Source of the DNA: Vermamoeba vermiformis
Lineage: Eukaryota; Tubulinea; Echinamoebida
NCBI GenBank assembly: GCA_045837725.1
Contig: JBEWZL010000216.1
Span: 425,671-489,670, forward strand
Reading direction: 5' to 3'
DNA length: 64,000 nt
Position numbers and translations under genes: made by a program. Below are positions 1-10,956 of this stretch, piece by piece. The number at the start of each line of letters is the position of its first letter. The first letter of the stretch is position 1. Under the pieces are notes generated by a model that made no database searches, had not been told where the DNA came from, and worked only from the letters and a program-made list of their open reading frames with translations.

Positions 1-136
1 AGTACCGCGAGCACGAGCAATATTCTGTACCTCATGGCTTGTGTTCGTGTTCGAGAGTGATTAGTTAAAGATTCAGCTGACAGCTCGTTAATTTTTGGCA
101 GTTCGAGCTGACCGGTCAGTTTGAATCCGTCACAAA

Positions 137-2440
137 ATGAAAGTACCTCTAAAGTCATTAATAGTACTTGTCTTCGCTATAGTGCTATTCAAGTTTGTGT
201 CCTTTGAATACACTTCAGAGGTAAGCAAAGTCATCGCGCTATGAAAATTTAAAAAATAAAGACTTGTTTGCGCATTTAATATAATCGCTCGTTAATAATA
301 GTAAAAATCGTAATAATATTATGCTGACGTTTTTTAAAGCCCATCTCGCCTGCCAACGTGTACCGCTTTGATCCGCCGAAAGCCCCGGAGTTGTCAGGTC
401 TTGCTTACCAAATCTTGACCAATGTGGCGGAATCGCCTTTAATTGGTGATTTTTTGATGACAAAAATCAAGTTTGACTCGAAGATCCCGCTCGTAAGAAA
501 GTTTGCCAATGACCGTCCTCACACTGCCCCTACTGTCATGCCTCTCGTGGCATCAAGCGCTGAGGAGCATCAGCAGGCAACTAAGGATGCTGAGACATAT
601 AATGTGGATTATTTAGTCCAAGCTGAAGGTGACTTGAAGCGCAGTGCGGATCCGAAGAACTTCAAGTACTGGACCATTGAAGACTATGCTGCTGCTTATA
701 GAAAGAAGCTCACTACACCCCTCGATGTCGCGAAGAGTGCCATTAATGCTATCCGTGCCTCAGAGTCAATGACAGTACGTTACTTTGCAACGTTTTGTTT
801 TCACTGAAACTGATCACTTGCACGTGTTCAGCCCGCCATGAATATTTTCATCGAGTGGCGCGAACAAGAAATTCTCGCTCAAGCCGAGGCCTCTGCCAAG
901 AGATTTGCTGCCGGCAAACCATTGAGTGTATTGGACGGTGTGCCAGTCGCTGTGAAAGATGAGTTCCACATGGCTGGTTATGTCACCACTGGCGGCACTT
1001 CATTCTTGAAGAGTGTTCAAGAGCACGACGCTACTATTGGTAAGCACGTGGTGTATTTATGTGGTCCAAACTGACACGTGTCACTAGTCCGCCGCTTGAA
1101 AGAACTTGGTGCCATCATTCTCGGCAAGACCAACATGCACGAGATTGGCATTGGCACGACTGGTGAGAACTGGAGCTGGGGTCACGCGCGCAATCCTTAC
1201 AACGCCTCGCATCATACTGGTGGCTCTTCTGCTGGCTCTGCTGCCGCGGTTGCTAGTAAGTACTTTGTGTCATTCAATCACTGCTTGCAATAACACGTTG
1301 AACAGGTGGATTGGTTCCTGTTGCAGTATCTGCTGACGGTAAGCAGTAGATTATTATACACCTATTTCTAATGCCATGGTAGGTGGCGGAAGCATTCGTA
1401 TCCCTGCCTGTTTGACTGGTCAGTACGGCGTCAAGGGCACATTCGGACGATTCTCTGAGCACGGAGCACTGTCATTGTGTCACAGGTAGAGTGCTTGTCG
1501 TTATTATCCCTCTTTTGCTAATTGCATGCCCGTGCAGTGTTGCTCATGCTGGTCCTATTGCTGCCACTCCTAAAGACGCAGGTGAGTCATAGTCTAACGG
1601 TTATTGAGAACAGCTTACTGAACATTGCATTGCCAGCCATCTTCTACGCGCTGATCGCTGGTCCTGATGACCACGACAAGAACACGCAAATTCAACCTGC
1701 AGTGCACGTCAAGGACTACGACAAGACCAAGGACTTGAGTGATTTGACACTCGGTGTTTATCCCGCCTACTTTGAAGACGCCGATGCTGAAGTCGTTGCT
1801 GCGTGCTACAAAATGGTCAAAGAGTTTGAACGCCGCGGCGCACGTGTTGTGAACATCACTCTGCCGCACATCAATCTCATTTACACCTCGCACGTGATCA
1901 CCATTACTTCTGAGATGGCCACTAACTTTGGTAATTATCACAATCTGATTTGCATTGGTGCTAGACTAACACGCGACAGACACGTATTACCAACACCACC
2001 GCCAAGACTTCTCGTTGGACACGCGCACTAAGCTGGCCTTGGCTCGTGCCATGTCTGCACGCGATTACTACGCCGCACAACAGACGCGCACGTGGGCGAT
2101 GGAGATGTTCGAAGACATTTTCACGCGTCAGAAGGTCGATGTCATCGTGTCACCTGTCACTGCTGCCACTGCCCCGCGCATCAAGGACGCGCCCAGCACG
2201 GACATTGCTTCCGTCGCCAAGTTGATGCGCTATGCTAACCCGTACAACATGATTGGTGCCCCGGCTGTCAGTGTGCCCGTTGGTTACGACGAGTTCAATC
2301 TGCCCATCGGCTTGCAATTGGCTGCCGATCACTGGCAAGAGCACAAATTGTTGCGCTTGTCGAACGTCGCTGAACAAGTGGTCGCTCGTCGTGCCCCGAG
2401 TGTGTTCTTCGATGTGTTGGGCAATGCGCTCAAGAAATAA
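137..2440 (+). CDS. Amidase-signature (FAAH-like) hydrolase, N-terminally anchored
   Basis: Nine exons (137-220, 340-774, 832-1039, 1088-1255, 1306-1338, 1383-1485, 1538-1581, 1637-1930, 1980-2440) give 609 residues. The amidase-signature fold hydrolyses amide bonds of small or fatty-acid amides through a Ser-cisSer-Lys triad. All three are visible: Lys215 in VAVKDEF, Ser289/290 in GGSSAGSAAA, and the nucleophile Ser313 in GGGSIRIPA, with the usual 24-residue spacing. The first exon encodes a hydrophobic stretch (residues about 5-22) that should be a signal anchor, so the enzyme probably sits on an internal membrane as in fatty-acid amide hydrolases. The start is the first ATG opening this hydrophobic exon. 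The family assignment is firm; the substrate cannot be read from sequence, and other amidases (glutamyl-tRNA or indoleacetamide type) share the motif. Confidence 0.93.
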
Positions 2441-2959
2441 GATCTATGTAAGTTGGATCGTAAACCTGATCTGATTAACCTATTACACAACCGCATAATT
2501 CTATTTAATATAATAATATATATTTTACCTTTTTTAAGATTTTACTGAACGAAATTTACCAGCGTAAATTAAAATTCGGTCTGCAGATGGTGAAGAAAAA
2601 TTGTTAATCCACATCCACCGCTCGCCTTCAAGCTAAATATTGAAATAATTTTGCTCGCAAATATACGCCGGAATATTTGATAAGACCGAATTAACGCAGC
2701 GTTTTCATACAACACAAATCCGTTGCACAATTTTACGTGGCACCCTGCAACCTCTTGCGCAATATTACACAAACCTGCTATATATGGAGCTGATTTAGGT
2801 CTTTAATCTGTTTGTGGTTGGTTGTTGTTGATTTTCACGCCAGAAATGACAAAAATAATAGAGGTGTGATTTATTCCTCCTGGGATTGCAACCACGAACC
2901 AACAGCATTTTTCAATACCAATTTACCTTAGATAGCATAGACTATATCTCCGCTGGTGA
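2441..2959. other. Intergenic, no gene seen
   Basis: AT-rich spacer between two co-directional genes. It holds the 3' end of the amidase transcript and the leader of the Kelch-BTB gene. A short ATG-led frame near 2846 followed by a weak GTGTGA donor could be an upstream non-coding exon, but it does not join in frame to the Kelch exons. Confidence 0.5.
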
Positions 2960-5747
2960 ATGGAGCGAGACGACTGGCAAGGAAAGTGGTCTAAGATCAC
3001 GCCGACGAACGAAGGTCCGCGGCCTCGGAGAGGTCACGTTGTTCGCAAGGTAAAGATTAATCATCATGATAATCAAAGGCGTATTAGTATTTACTTCTTT
3101 CAAGACTATTCAACCCTTTAATTTCGATAATTTGACTTAAAACGCGAAAATAATCCAGTATTAACAAATTTCCAAAATTAATATCATTCTGAAGCAAATG
3201 TTGCATTCTATTATATCCCCTAACGATATGTTTTTTCCGATCAGATCGACAATAGCACGGTTTTAGTGTTTGGTGGATACCAATTCGGCAAAGATTTCGA
3301 TTGGAGCGTGCAAACAAAGCTCTTCTACCTCGATTTAGGTGCGCATTCATACATGACGCTTTGATGCAACAGCGGAGAAATACTAACGCGAATTCATTAA
3401 AGATACGTTGCAATGGCGCTTAGAGACCGCTATTGGCGCACCAACACCGACCGATGGCCCCGGCATTAGCGTCGTAGGAGACAAAATAGCTTCGACTGGT
3501 GGATCTGTATTCACTGGCGGTGTATTTGAAACAGCAAACACGACAGAAGTGCTTGATTTAGGTCCGACTTTCCATATTTAGACATGAATCGTTTTGCTGA
3601 CATGACGCGCGTTCCTAGGCAAGCACCTCTTCCTGCCTGCCATCGAGTGCAACAACGGTGATGTCCTCGAGGCGCGCTGCTGGCACATGGCTGCAACTGT
3701 GAGAGTCAAGCATCGCAATCTCCGGCCAGTTATTTCAGCGCGAGTACATCCAGTCGCGCAGCAGTTGTATACTGATCCTCAACGCGAACAAGATTTTTGC
3801 ATGGTGTTTGGAGGGCGCTGCAATGTGCTGAATAACGATGGCAGTTCTGTGGTTGGATTTCGTTATTACAATGACGTGATGTTATTAGATATAGGTAAGC
3901 ACTCCATATACTCGTTATAATGACCATCGCATTGCGCTTTAAACAGTTTATACCGGTTTCGGGTCCCATACAGCTTTTTTAGCCCCTTGCCATATTAGGA
4001 TTATTTCAGATCCAGATCAGATCCACTAACCGCTTCATTAATGCAGAACTAGGGCGCTGGGTACGCGTTCAAACAGGTCCCGGTCCGACACCACGCGCAG
4101 CAGTGGCCTTTTGGGTGGTGGCAAATCGCGTGTACATCTTTGGTGGCCGATACCGAGATCAAGACGAAAACAACTACTTCTACAACGACATGTGGTGCTT
4201 TGACGCGAATACATTAAAGTGGGAGCCAGTCGTCTGTTTTGGAGATATTCCGTCGATGTGTGCCGGAGCCACCGCCGAAGTCTTGACGCCGACCAAAGTA
4301 TTGGTGACAGGTGGCTTTGTGATATACGAGAGCGAGAACGACTTTGAATATTACAATCGCGTGCACCTGTTTGATTTAGGTACGTTGTCGGCTAACACCC
4401 GATGAATAGCGTGTTAATTATTTTATGACATGTTGACACGTGTCACCGAGATGTAACTGCATTGCATTTTTAATACAGAGACCAACACCTGGACCGAACT
4501 CAAATGCGGGGGTGAAGTGCCTGCGCCGCTGACAGCACACGCGTTGACTTTGATTGACCGCGAGACGATAATGGTGTACGGAGGTGACAATCGCGTGCAA
4601 ACACGCCTCGTCACGCACAACTTGGGCTATTTCCTGCACCTCGAGCCTGGTACGTGTTGTTTATGTCTCAATATCACTTTGGTAATTAATAATATTATTA
4701 CCAGACTTGTTCTTGTCGCACTTGCAACGCGACTACTTGCGCATGATGCGAGTACATGACTCACACAACGATCACGTGATCCAAGTCGAGTCACGTGAGC
4801 TGCCAGTGCACTCAGAACTGCTCAGAAAACGCTGTCCGAAACTGCTGGCAACGGCACAACAAGGAGTGATTCGCATTGACGACGGAAAGTTGAACTTCCA
4901 CGTGATGAGTCTGTTTTTAGACTACCTCTACGCCAATCACGTGACTATTCAGCGCGACATGCGTGTTTTGGCGCAGCTGCAGCACTGTGCCGAGAAGTAC
5001 CAACAAACCCAACTCGTCTCTGAACTGCGGCAACAAGTCTCAGATTTGACACGTGTCAAGTACGAAGAGTACAGTTGCGCACTGGCCGAGTTAGGCTTGA
5101 TCGATCACGTGATCACTCCCGAGCCATTTAACAACGCACCACGCGAAGTGATCGGCAATCAGGAGTGGCAGCTCAATTTGGAGGCTATGTTATTCTATCC
5201 CAACACTACGGACTTTGCATTACACGTGACAGATGAAGGTGGAGAACAGTTGCAATCTCCCGTCGAGATTTTCAATGTGCATCGATTCGTACTGGCAAGC
5301 AGATCTGAATTCTTCGCCGCTGCGATCAGAATGGCACTACAGAGGAACCTTACTCATATTTTCGTGGAAGATATTAGCATCAGAGGAGCTAGAGCACTAT
5401 TACTATATTTGTACAGCGACAACATGGTATTGTTAGAGTCGATTGAGATCTGCCTCGAGGTGCTTCATTTTGCGACGTTCTCAGCGATGATAGCTGAGCC
5501 TAGACACGATAAAGTCATCAAACACTGCCGAGGGCTAGTAATTCAAGCACTGAGCCTCGACAACTGTTTGGATGTGTACGAGGCTGCACTGACGGTGAGC
5601 GATCCAGTGCTGCGGGAACAAATTAAGACATGGATTGCGCAACGAGCGAAACTAATATTGAAGAAGAGTCACGAAGAAGGTCTGAAACTGCGCGATGAAA
5701 TATTGCATGTATTATCGCCCGAAAAACCTCAGGTGGAAAGTCAATGA
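2960..5747 (+). CDS. Kelch-BTB-BTB protein, LZTR1-like
   Basis: Seven exons (2960-3049, 3245-3338, 3403-3561, 3619-3894, 4047-4379, 4479-4649, 4705-5747), 721 residues. Residues 1-370 form a Kelch propeller (repeated GH..., VFGG, YIFGG and VYGG blades, each with a Trp such as LQWRL and TLKWEP). The last exon carries two BTB domains (about 385-500 and 530-640) with helices after each, the layout of LZTR1. In animals LZTR1 is a CUL3 substrate adaptor that directs ubiquitination of Ras-family GTPases; a similar adaptor role is inferred here. Five of its six introns are phase 1 and lie just after a blade ending in an Asp-Leu-like pair. A poly(A) signal AATAAA lies at 5795-5800. The next gene downstream encodes a small GTPase, 238 bases away. 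The start at 2960 is chosen because it reads straight into the first blade. Confidence 0.9.
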
Positions 5748-5984
5748 ACCGGAGCTTAGCTTCAACTGTACATATAATCGCGTCTTAGCATTGTAATAAA
5801 GTAGGCATAGCACATTGTAGTGATATTGAATCGTTTTCAGAACTTTTCTATATTTGGCAATGTTACCCTGGTACCGTAACATTTTTAAAACCTCTACGTT
5901 ATTAACATTAAATTCTGCACAGTTTATATAACGAACACAATACGACACCGCAGTTAAAATCTTATTTTATATCAATTGATTACA

Positions 5985-7135
5985 ATGGGCAGCTTTGGGA
6001 GCAAGAACAAATCCAACAGAAAGAGTACGATTATAAAAAGAAAAAGTGGAGCTACTACTAACAGTGGACCATCGTCTACTCGCCCAAGCGAAGTTTCAGT
6101 CAAAATATTGGTGATCGGAGATGTGGCCGTGGGCAAGACGAGGTAATTTTATTTTGTCCACGAACAATTCTTTTATGATTAAATTATAATACTATTATTT
6201 AATCCCGATATTTTTTTGATTGTTTATTTTTAACGCGTATTTTTGGCGCTTTAATGGATTTCAATTATTTTGGAGCCACATCCTTTACCGCGGGATCAGC
6301 GGCATTTATTCAACAATAAATTACCTTAAATATATAATGAATAGAATGGATACTGATTAGATTATGTGCGTATCCCGTGTAACGTGCTAAATCTGTCAAA
6401 CGTCATACCTCCCTCGAGGTTGAATTCAGATATAATCAATGGATCTAACAACGCTTCTTTCTATAGTCTTGTACTACGTTATACTGAGAACAAATTCGAC
6501 GAGAACCAAATCCCTACACTGGTTGGAGATTATTGCTCGCGCTCGTTGGATGTCGATGGAAAAGTAATCAAAATGCAATTGTGGGATACTAACGGCCGTG
6601 AAAGGTATGAACAAAATATTGTAACATAATAATAAAGCGATTTAATGACGATTTTTCTCTTCTTAGGTTCAACGCCTTAACATCCAGTTTCTACAGAGGT
6701 AATAGCCGTTACATCAATAGCAATATGATAGAGTGCCAGACATAACGAAATTATATAATTTAGGAGCCCATGGCATTCTATTTGCATTTTCAGTTTCAGA
6801 TTCGGAGTCGTTTGCGAGCATAGAGAACTGGATGAACAGCGTTGAACAATTTGCGCGCGAAAAAGTCGTGCGATTTATTGTAGGCTTGAAGAACGATCTC
6901 ACGACGGCGAGGACCGTGCAATATGAGACTGCTGAGGCCTTCGCTCAAAAACACAATATGACTTACATGGTACAGATCCCTCCACAATTACCAATTATCC
7001 AATATTTCTTGCGCAATATAATGTACTAGTGTTAATCATATTTTATAGGAATGCTCAGCGAAGAACAACAACGGCGTGGAAGAAGTTTTTTCAAAAATGG
7101 CGAATGTTATCAAAGACGGCCTTGAGGACGCGTAA
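5985..7135 (+). CDS. Atypical Rab1-like small GTPase, N-myristoylation motif, no prenylation motif
   Basis: Five exons (5985-6142, 6467-6604, 6667-6698, 6764-6969, 7049-7135), 206 residues. It is clearly a Rab/Ras fold: G1 GDVAVGKT near residues 44-51, switch-region Pro-Thr, the Rab-like SFYRGAHG after switch II, and G5 ECSAK at 179-183. Two signature motifs are changed. G3, normally WDTAGQE, reads WDTNGRE (residues 92-98), so the catalytic Gln is Arg. G4, normally NKxD, reads LKND (151-154). The C-terminus ends GLEDA with no cysteine, so geranylgeranylation is impossible, while the N-terminus MGSFGSKN followed by Lys/Arg fits an N-myristoylation signal (Gly2, Ser6). It is probably membrane-bound through myristate and slow or unable to hydrolyse GTP, which is inference. 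A poly(A) signal lies at 7474-7479. Confidence 0.9.
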
Positions 7136-7751
7136 TAGTGATCAGCGACTAGAATAAGATAGTCATAGCAACAATACCCTTATTTATTAATATAATCATA
7201 GTACCATCGCGTAATAATCCATAACAGACAATAATAATCAACAACGAAAATCAATTGTGGGCTTAATTGGCTCGCAAATTTTGTATATTAAGTGACGAGA
7301 AGCTGCATAATACCGGTTGTATGCTATTAATACGACGGGCATATTATTGGTCGTCGTAGTAGTTGTACAGTTCAGCTGGTCACATCTGGATCTAACGCTC
7401 TTTCTGATCCAATCAATTGTAGATACGCGGCATTGTTTTTGTTGTTTTATAATCGTATATGTTATGCTTGTATAATAAATTCTTAGTTTTAATATACCAA
7501 GTTTGAATACTTGTTTCGCGATCTAAGTCAATCGGCCTACAAAATGCTTTTATTCGGATCACATGCCTCGTCCAGTATCGTTCATACTTAATTGTATCCT
7601 TTTCTTGGCCAAAATATCCGTTTGGTCAACTCTTGGTGCTTTCCCAAAAATACACGCGCTAGGAATCATAAGAAGTTTCGACGAGAAATGATATTTATTC
7701 AAAGCAAAGGCGGAATACCACAAATCTACCTTAATATACCATTAATATATA
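7136..7751. other. Intergenic, no gene seen
   Basis: About 615 bases of AT-rich spacer containing the 3' end of the GTPase transcript (AATAAA at 7474-7479) and the upstream region of the Kelch-RING gene. No RNA gene, long repeat or sustained reading frame was recognised. Confidence 0.5.
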
Positions 7752-10751
7752 ATGCAACCGGTTGCACTCAGAGCGCCGCGGGTGGATGTCCCGACGTGTA
7801 AGTAAATTGAATCGTGCCAGCTTATATTTCGAGAGCACTTCTGATAAAAATTATAGAAAAATATTAGCTAATTCAATGCACGTCTAATTTCGCATTTTTA
7901 ACGCAGTCTGTTGAGTTTGAATACTTTCCGAAAATTGGAGTTGCATCTCTTCTTTTTGCTTACTAACTTGCAATAATAGATTCTCTGGAATGGAGCGAGA
8001 ATATTAAAAATATTAACTACGTACCAGAAGCTAGACATAGGTAAGCAAAAGTTGTTTCTCAAGTTTCCTTTATTTTGAGGAACCAATTTATCATCTTTTG
8101 CTCACATATATGCATTATTTCATATTTTTATCTGCTCGATTTTGTTATACTAGTGGAATTCCAAGCCATTACAGTTGTCAGAAAATTAATAATTTTTTTC
8201 TTAGTCATGGCGCGTGTGTCATAGCGAACAAGATGTATGCATTCGCAGGACATCATTCGAATGAAATGAGCTTGTCAAATACAATCTGCTTAGATCTAGG
8301 TACGTCCGTTCGCAAATCAATTAATATTCTTTTCATCGGGTTAATGTCATGCCTTAGAGCTGATGGTCTGGACTGAAATCAAGAGTGCGGTGGCTAGTCC
8401 TCGCAAGGGCGTGCCACTGACGAGTTGGAGCAACAGATTGTATTCATATGGAGGCTGGTGCATGGGTCCTAACATGAGCGCGATCTATTCAAATGAACTG
8501 TTGACACTCAACTTGGACATGCCTCATCCGAACAACAATTTGTTGAATAGTAATTTGAGCAATCTCAGTCCCATGAACTCGAACAGATTTGACGCTGTGC
8601 CGCAGTGGTTCACGACACGCACGACAGGCACACCTCCTTCAGCACGCTGGGGCCACACATTGACAGCTGTCGGCAATCAACTCTATTTGTTCGGTGGCTG
8701 TGTGGACAAGGGTCCTACGAATGAATTTTACGCGTATGATATTAGTAAGTGGTCTCGATTATTATTATTATTCAAATCTAACCGTGCGATCAGCTTCAAA
8801 TATGTGGAATACAGTTCACGTGCGAGGACCGAGTCCCAATCCTCGTTACAATCATTCAGCCATTGCTTATGACCACTATCTCGTTATATTCGGTGGTGTA
8901 GCTATTTTCGACGATAAGAATGTGGCGTACTATAATGACGTGTGGATATTTGACACGAGTAAGTGACTGTTGGTAAATTGTGAAAATTAACAGATAAGTA
9001 ACAAAATGTTGCAGAAACAAGTGAATGGTGGAATGCACGCGTGAATGGCAGTCCTCCGTCACAGCGCTGTGGTCACTCAATGACTACTCTCGACCTCTCC
9101 ACTGTCAATTGTAATCTTCCCGCGAACAACGTCTCACTCATCATCTTCGGTGGTTTTGAACGAACAAATATTTGCAATGATCTTCACATTATGATTCTCG
9201 GTATGTCAAGCAAGTGTCGAACTATGCAGTACTAATGCTGTATTAGACCTGAATAGCAAAGAAGTCAAGTGGTTGCCTGGCGAAATATCCCCGCACGCTG
9301 TGGGCATGAAGTTCTATCGCGCAGACAATTTTCAGATAATACTGCGCGAGGATTGGAAGACACCCACACCCCGATATGGCCACACGATGTGCACGTATCA
9401 GGTAAGTTCAACATTCATTGCTGATTTAGAGCGACACTAACGACCTCAGAACAAAATGATCTTGTTTGGCGGCGGTGACAACGCGCAGTCTCTGTTCGAC
9501 ACCAAAGTGCTGACACTGAGTACGTACTAGTTCCATTGGCACGTGACCACGTCGCTTATGCACTTGTATTTAGAACGCTCTCGTTCTCCCAAACTAATCA
9601 TTCACCCGATAGCTACATTCAATCCCGTAGTCAACAATAACAATGCCAATCCTTTGATTAACAAAATACCTGGCGTGCCTCAATGGTCCCCACCACCCAT
9701 TAAGAAGTCCAATTCATTGCCCGAGTCATTGGATCCTGAAGAAGACATCGCCTTGCATCAGCGTGTCGTGTCCTTGGCTGCTTCACTGCCAGCGCAAATT
9801 CAACCACCTGCAGCCAGCAATGCAGATAAGCCTCGTGTGCAAGTGGTTGACAAGCCCAATGTTTTCGATGGCATTCAATTCCACGACCTCGGCGAAGACC
9901 GTCCGGTGAACAACAATAACAACCTTAGAGAGCCCATGGAGATCGACAGAAATCCATTGGCGCAATCACTGGTAGCTTCCAAGCACCCTGAGCTGTATCG
10001 CGACTTGAACACGCTGCTCAGTGATTTCCAAACGAGACTGGTCAATTCATTGGACCGTCAATTGTTGGAGAAGTCAGCGGTGGAACAAGACAACACGGCT
10101 GAACGTCTAAAAGAGCTTGAAATGTCCTTGAGCGAGAGCGAGCTCGTGAAGAAACAGTTGTTGACCGAGAAGGTCGAGTGGCACGAGTCACTGCAAATGG
10201 CACAAAAAGCGCGTGATGAGCTCGAGCAGAGCGCGAAACAGTTGTCCGAAGAGCGCGAAATACTGAACGAGAAATGCAAGCAACTCGAGTTCGAGAAGTC
10301 ACAACTGGAGGAACAAGTCAAAAATGCTATGTAAGTCAATTATATCTGTAGTGGATGATCGGGCAAGACTAACCTTGGCTGGATCTCACAGTGTACCTGT
10401 GTTGGACGAGAAAATGTCAATAGAGCAGCTGAAGGAATTGGAGAACAAGCTCAAGAACCACTTGAAGGACATTAAGACATTGAGGGTAAGTGCTTTTCAT
10501 GCCGACCAATGCTCCTGTCAGAGTGCTGATCTGACTCGCTTGAATAGGAAAAGAAGGTCGAAGAACTGACGAAATCTCAAGCACAACGCAAAGAAGAAGA
10601 CAACACGTGCGTGATCTGCTACGAGCGGACCAAAGAGATGGTGTTCATTCCGTGCGGTCACATTTGTCTTTGTGCTAAGTGCGGTGAGGGCAAGACCACT
10701 TGTCCCATCTGTCGCGCTGAAGGCAAGGCCATCAAGATTTTTACCGTGTAG
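7752..10751 (+). CDS. Kelch / coiled-coil / RING-finger E3 ubiquitin ligase
   Basis: Eleven exons (7752-7797, 7980-8040, 8205-8299, 8358-8744, 8794-8958, 9015-9200, 9247-9401, 9450-9519, 9574-10330, 10392-10485, 10548-10751), 739 residues. Residues 10-390 are Kelch blades (LYLFGGC, LVIFGGV, LIIFGGF, MILFGGG). A proline-rich linker follows, then a strong coiled coil (about 530-670) and a C-terminal C3HC4 RING (CVIC...CGHICLCAKC...CPIC, about 690-730). RING proteins of this C-terminal type recruit an E2 and pass ubiquitin to a substrate held by the propeller. Proteins with Kelch and RING together are known in amoebozoans and some fungi. It resembles the Kelch-BTB gene 2 kb upstream in its phase-1 introns between blades, which suggests a common Kelch ancestor. 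The first short exon encodes MQPVALRAP and is supported by frame continuity. Confidence 0.9.
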
Positions 10752-10956
10752 AGCTAGTGTTATTTTTGTGTCATATCTCGCGTACATAAATTGTAAATAC
10801 TTTGTCATGGCTGTACTCCTGAATTTTATTTGCAATTTCTTGGCGAAGTATCTGCGAAGGTGAAATATTCGAATTAGTTGTAATTACTTTATTGAAAACC
10901 ACCACTACTACTTGTATAGATAATTGATAGTCACTAGTGTAAATAATAGAAGTAGG

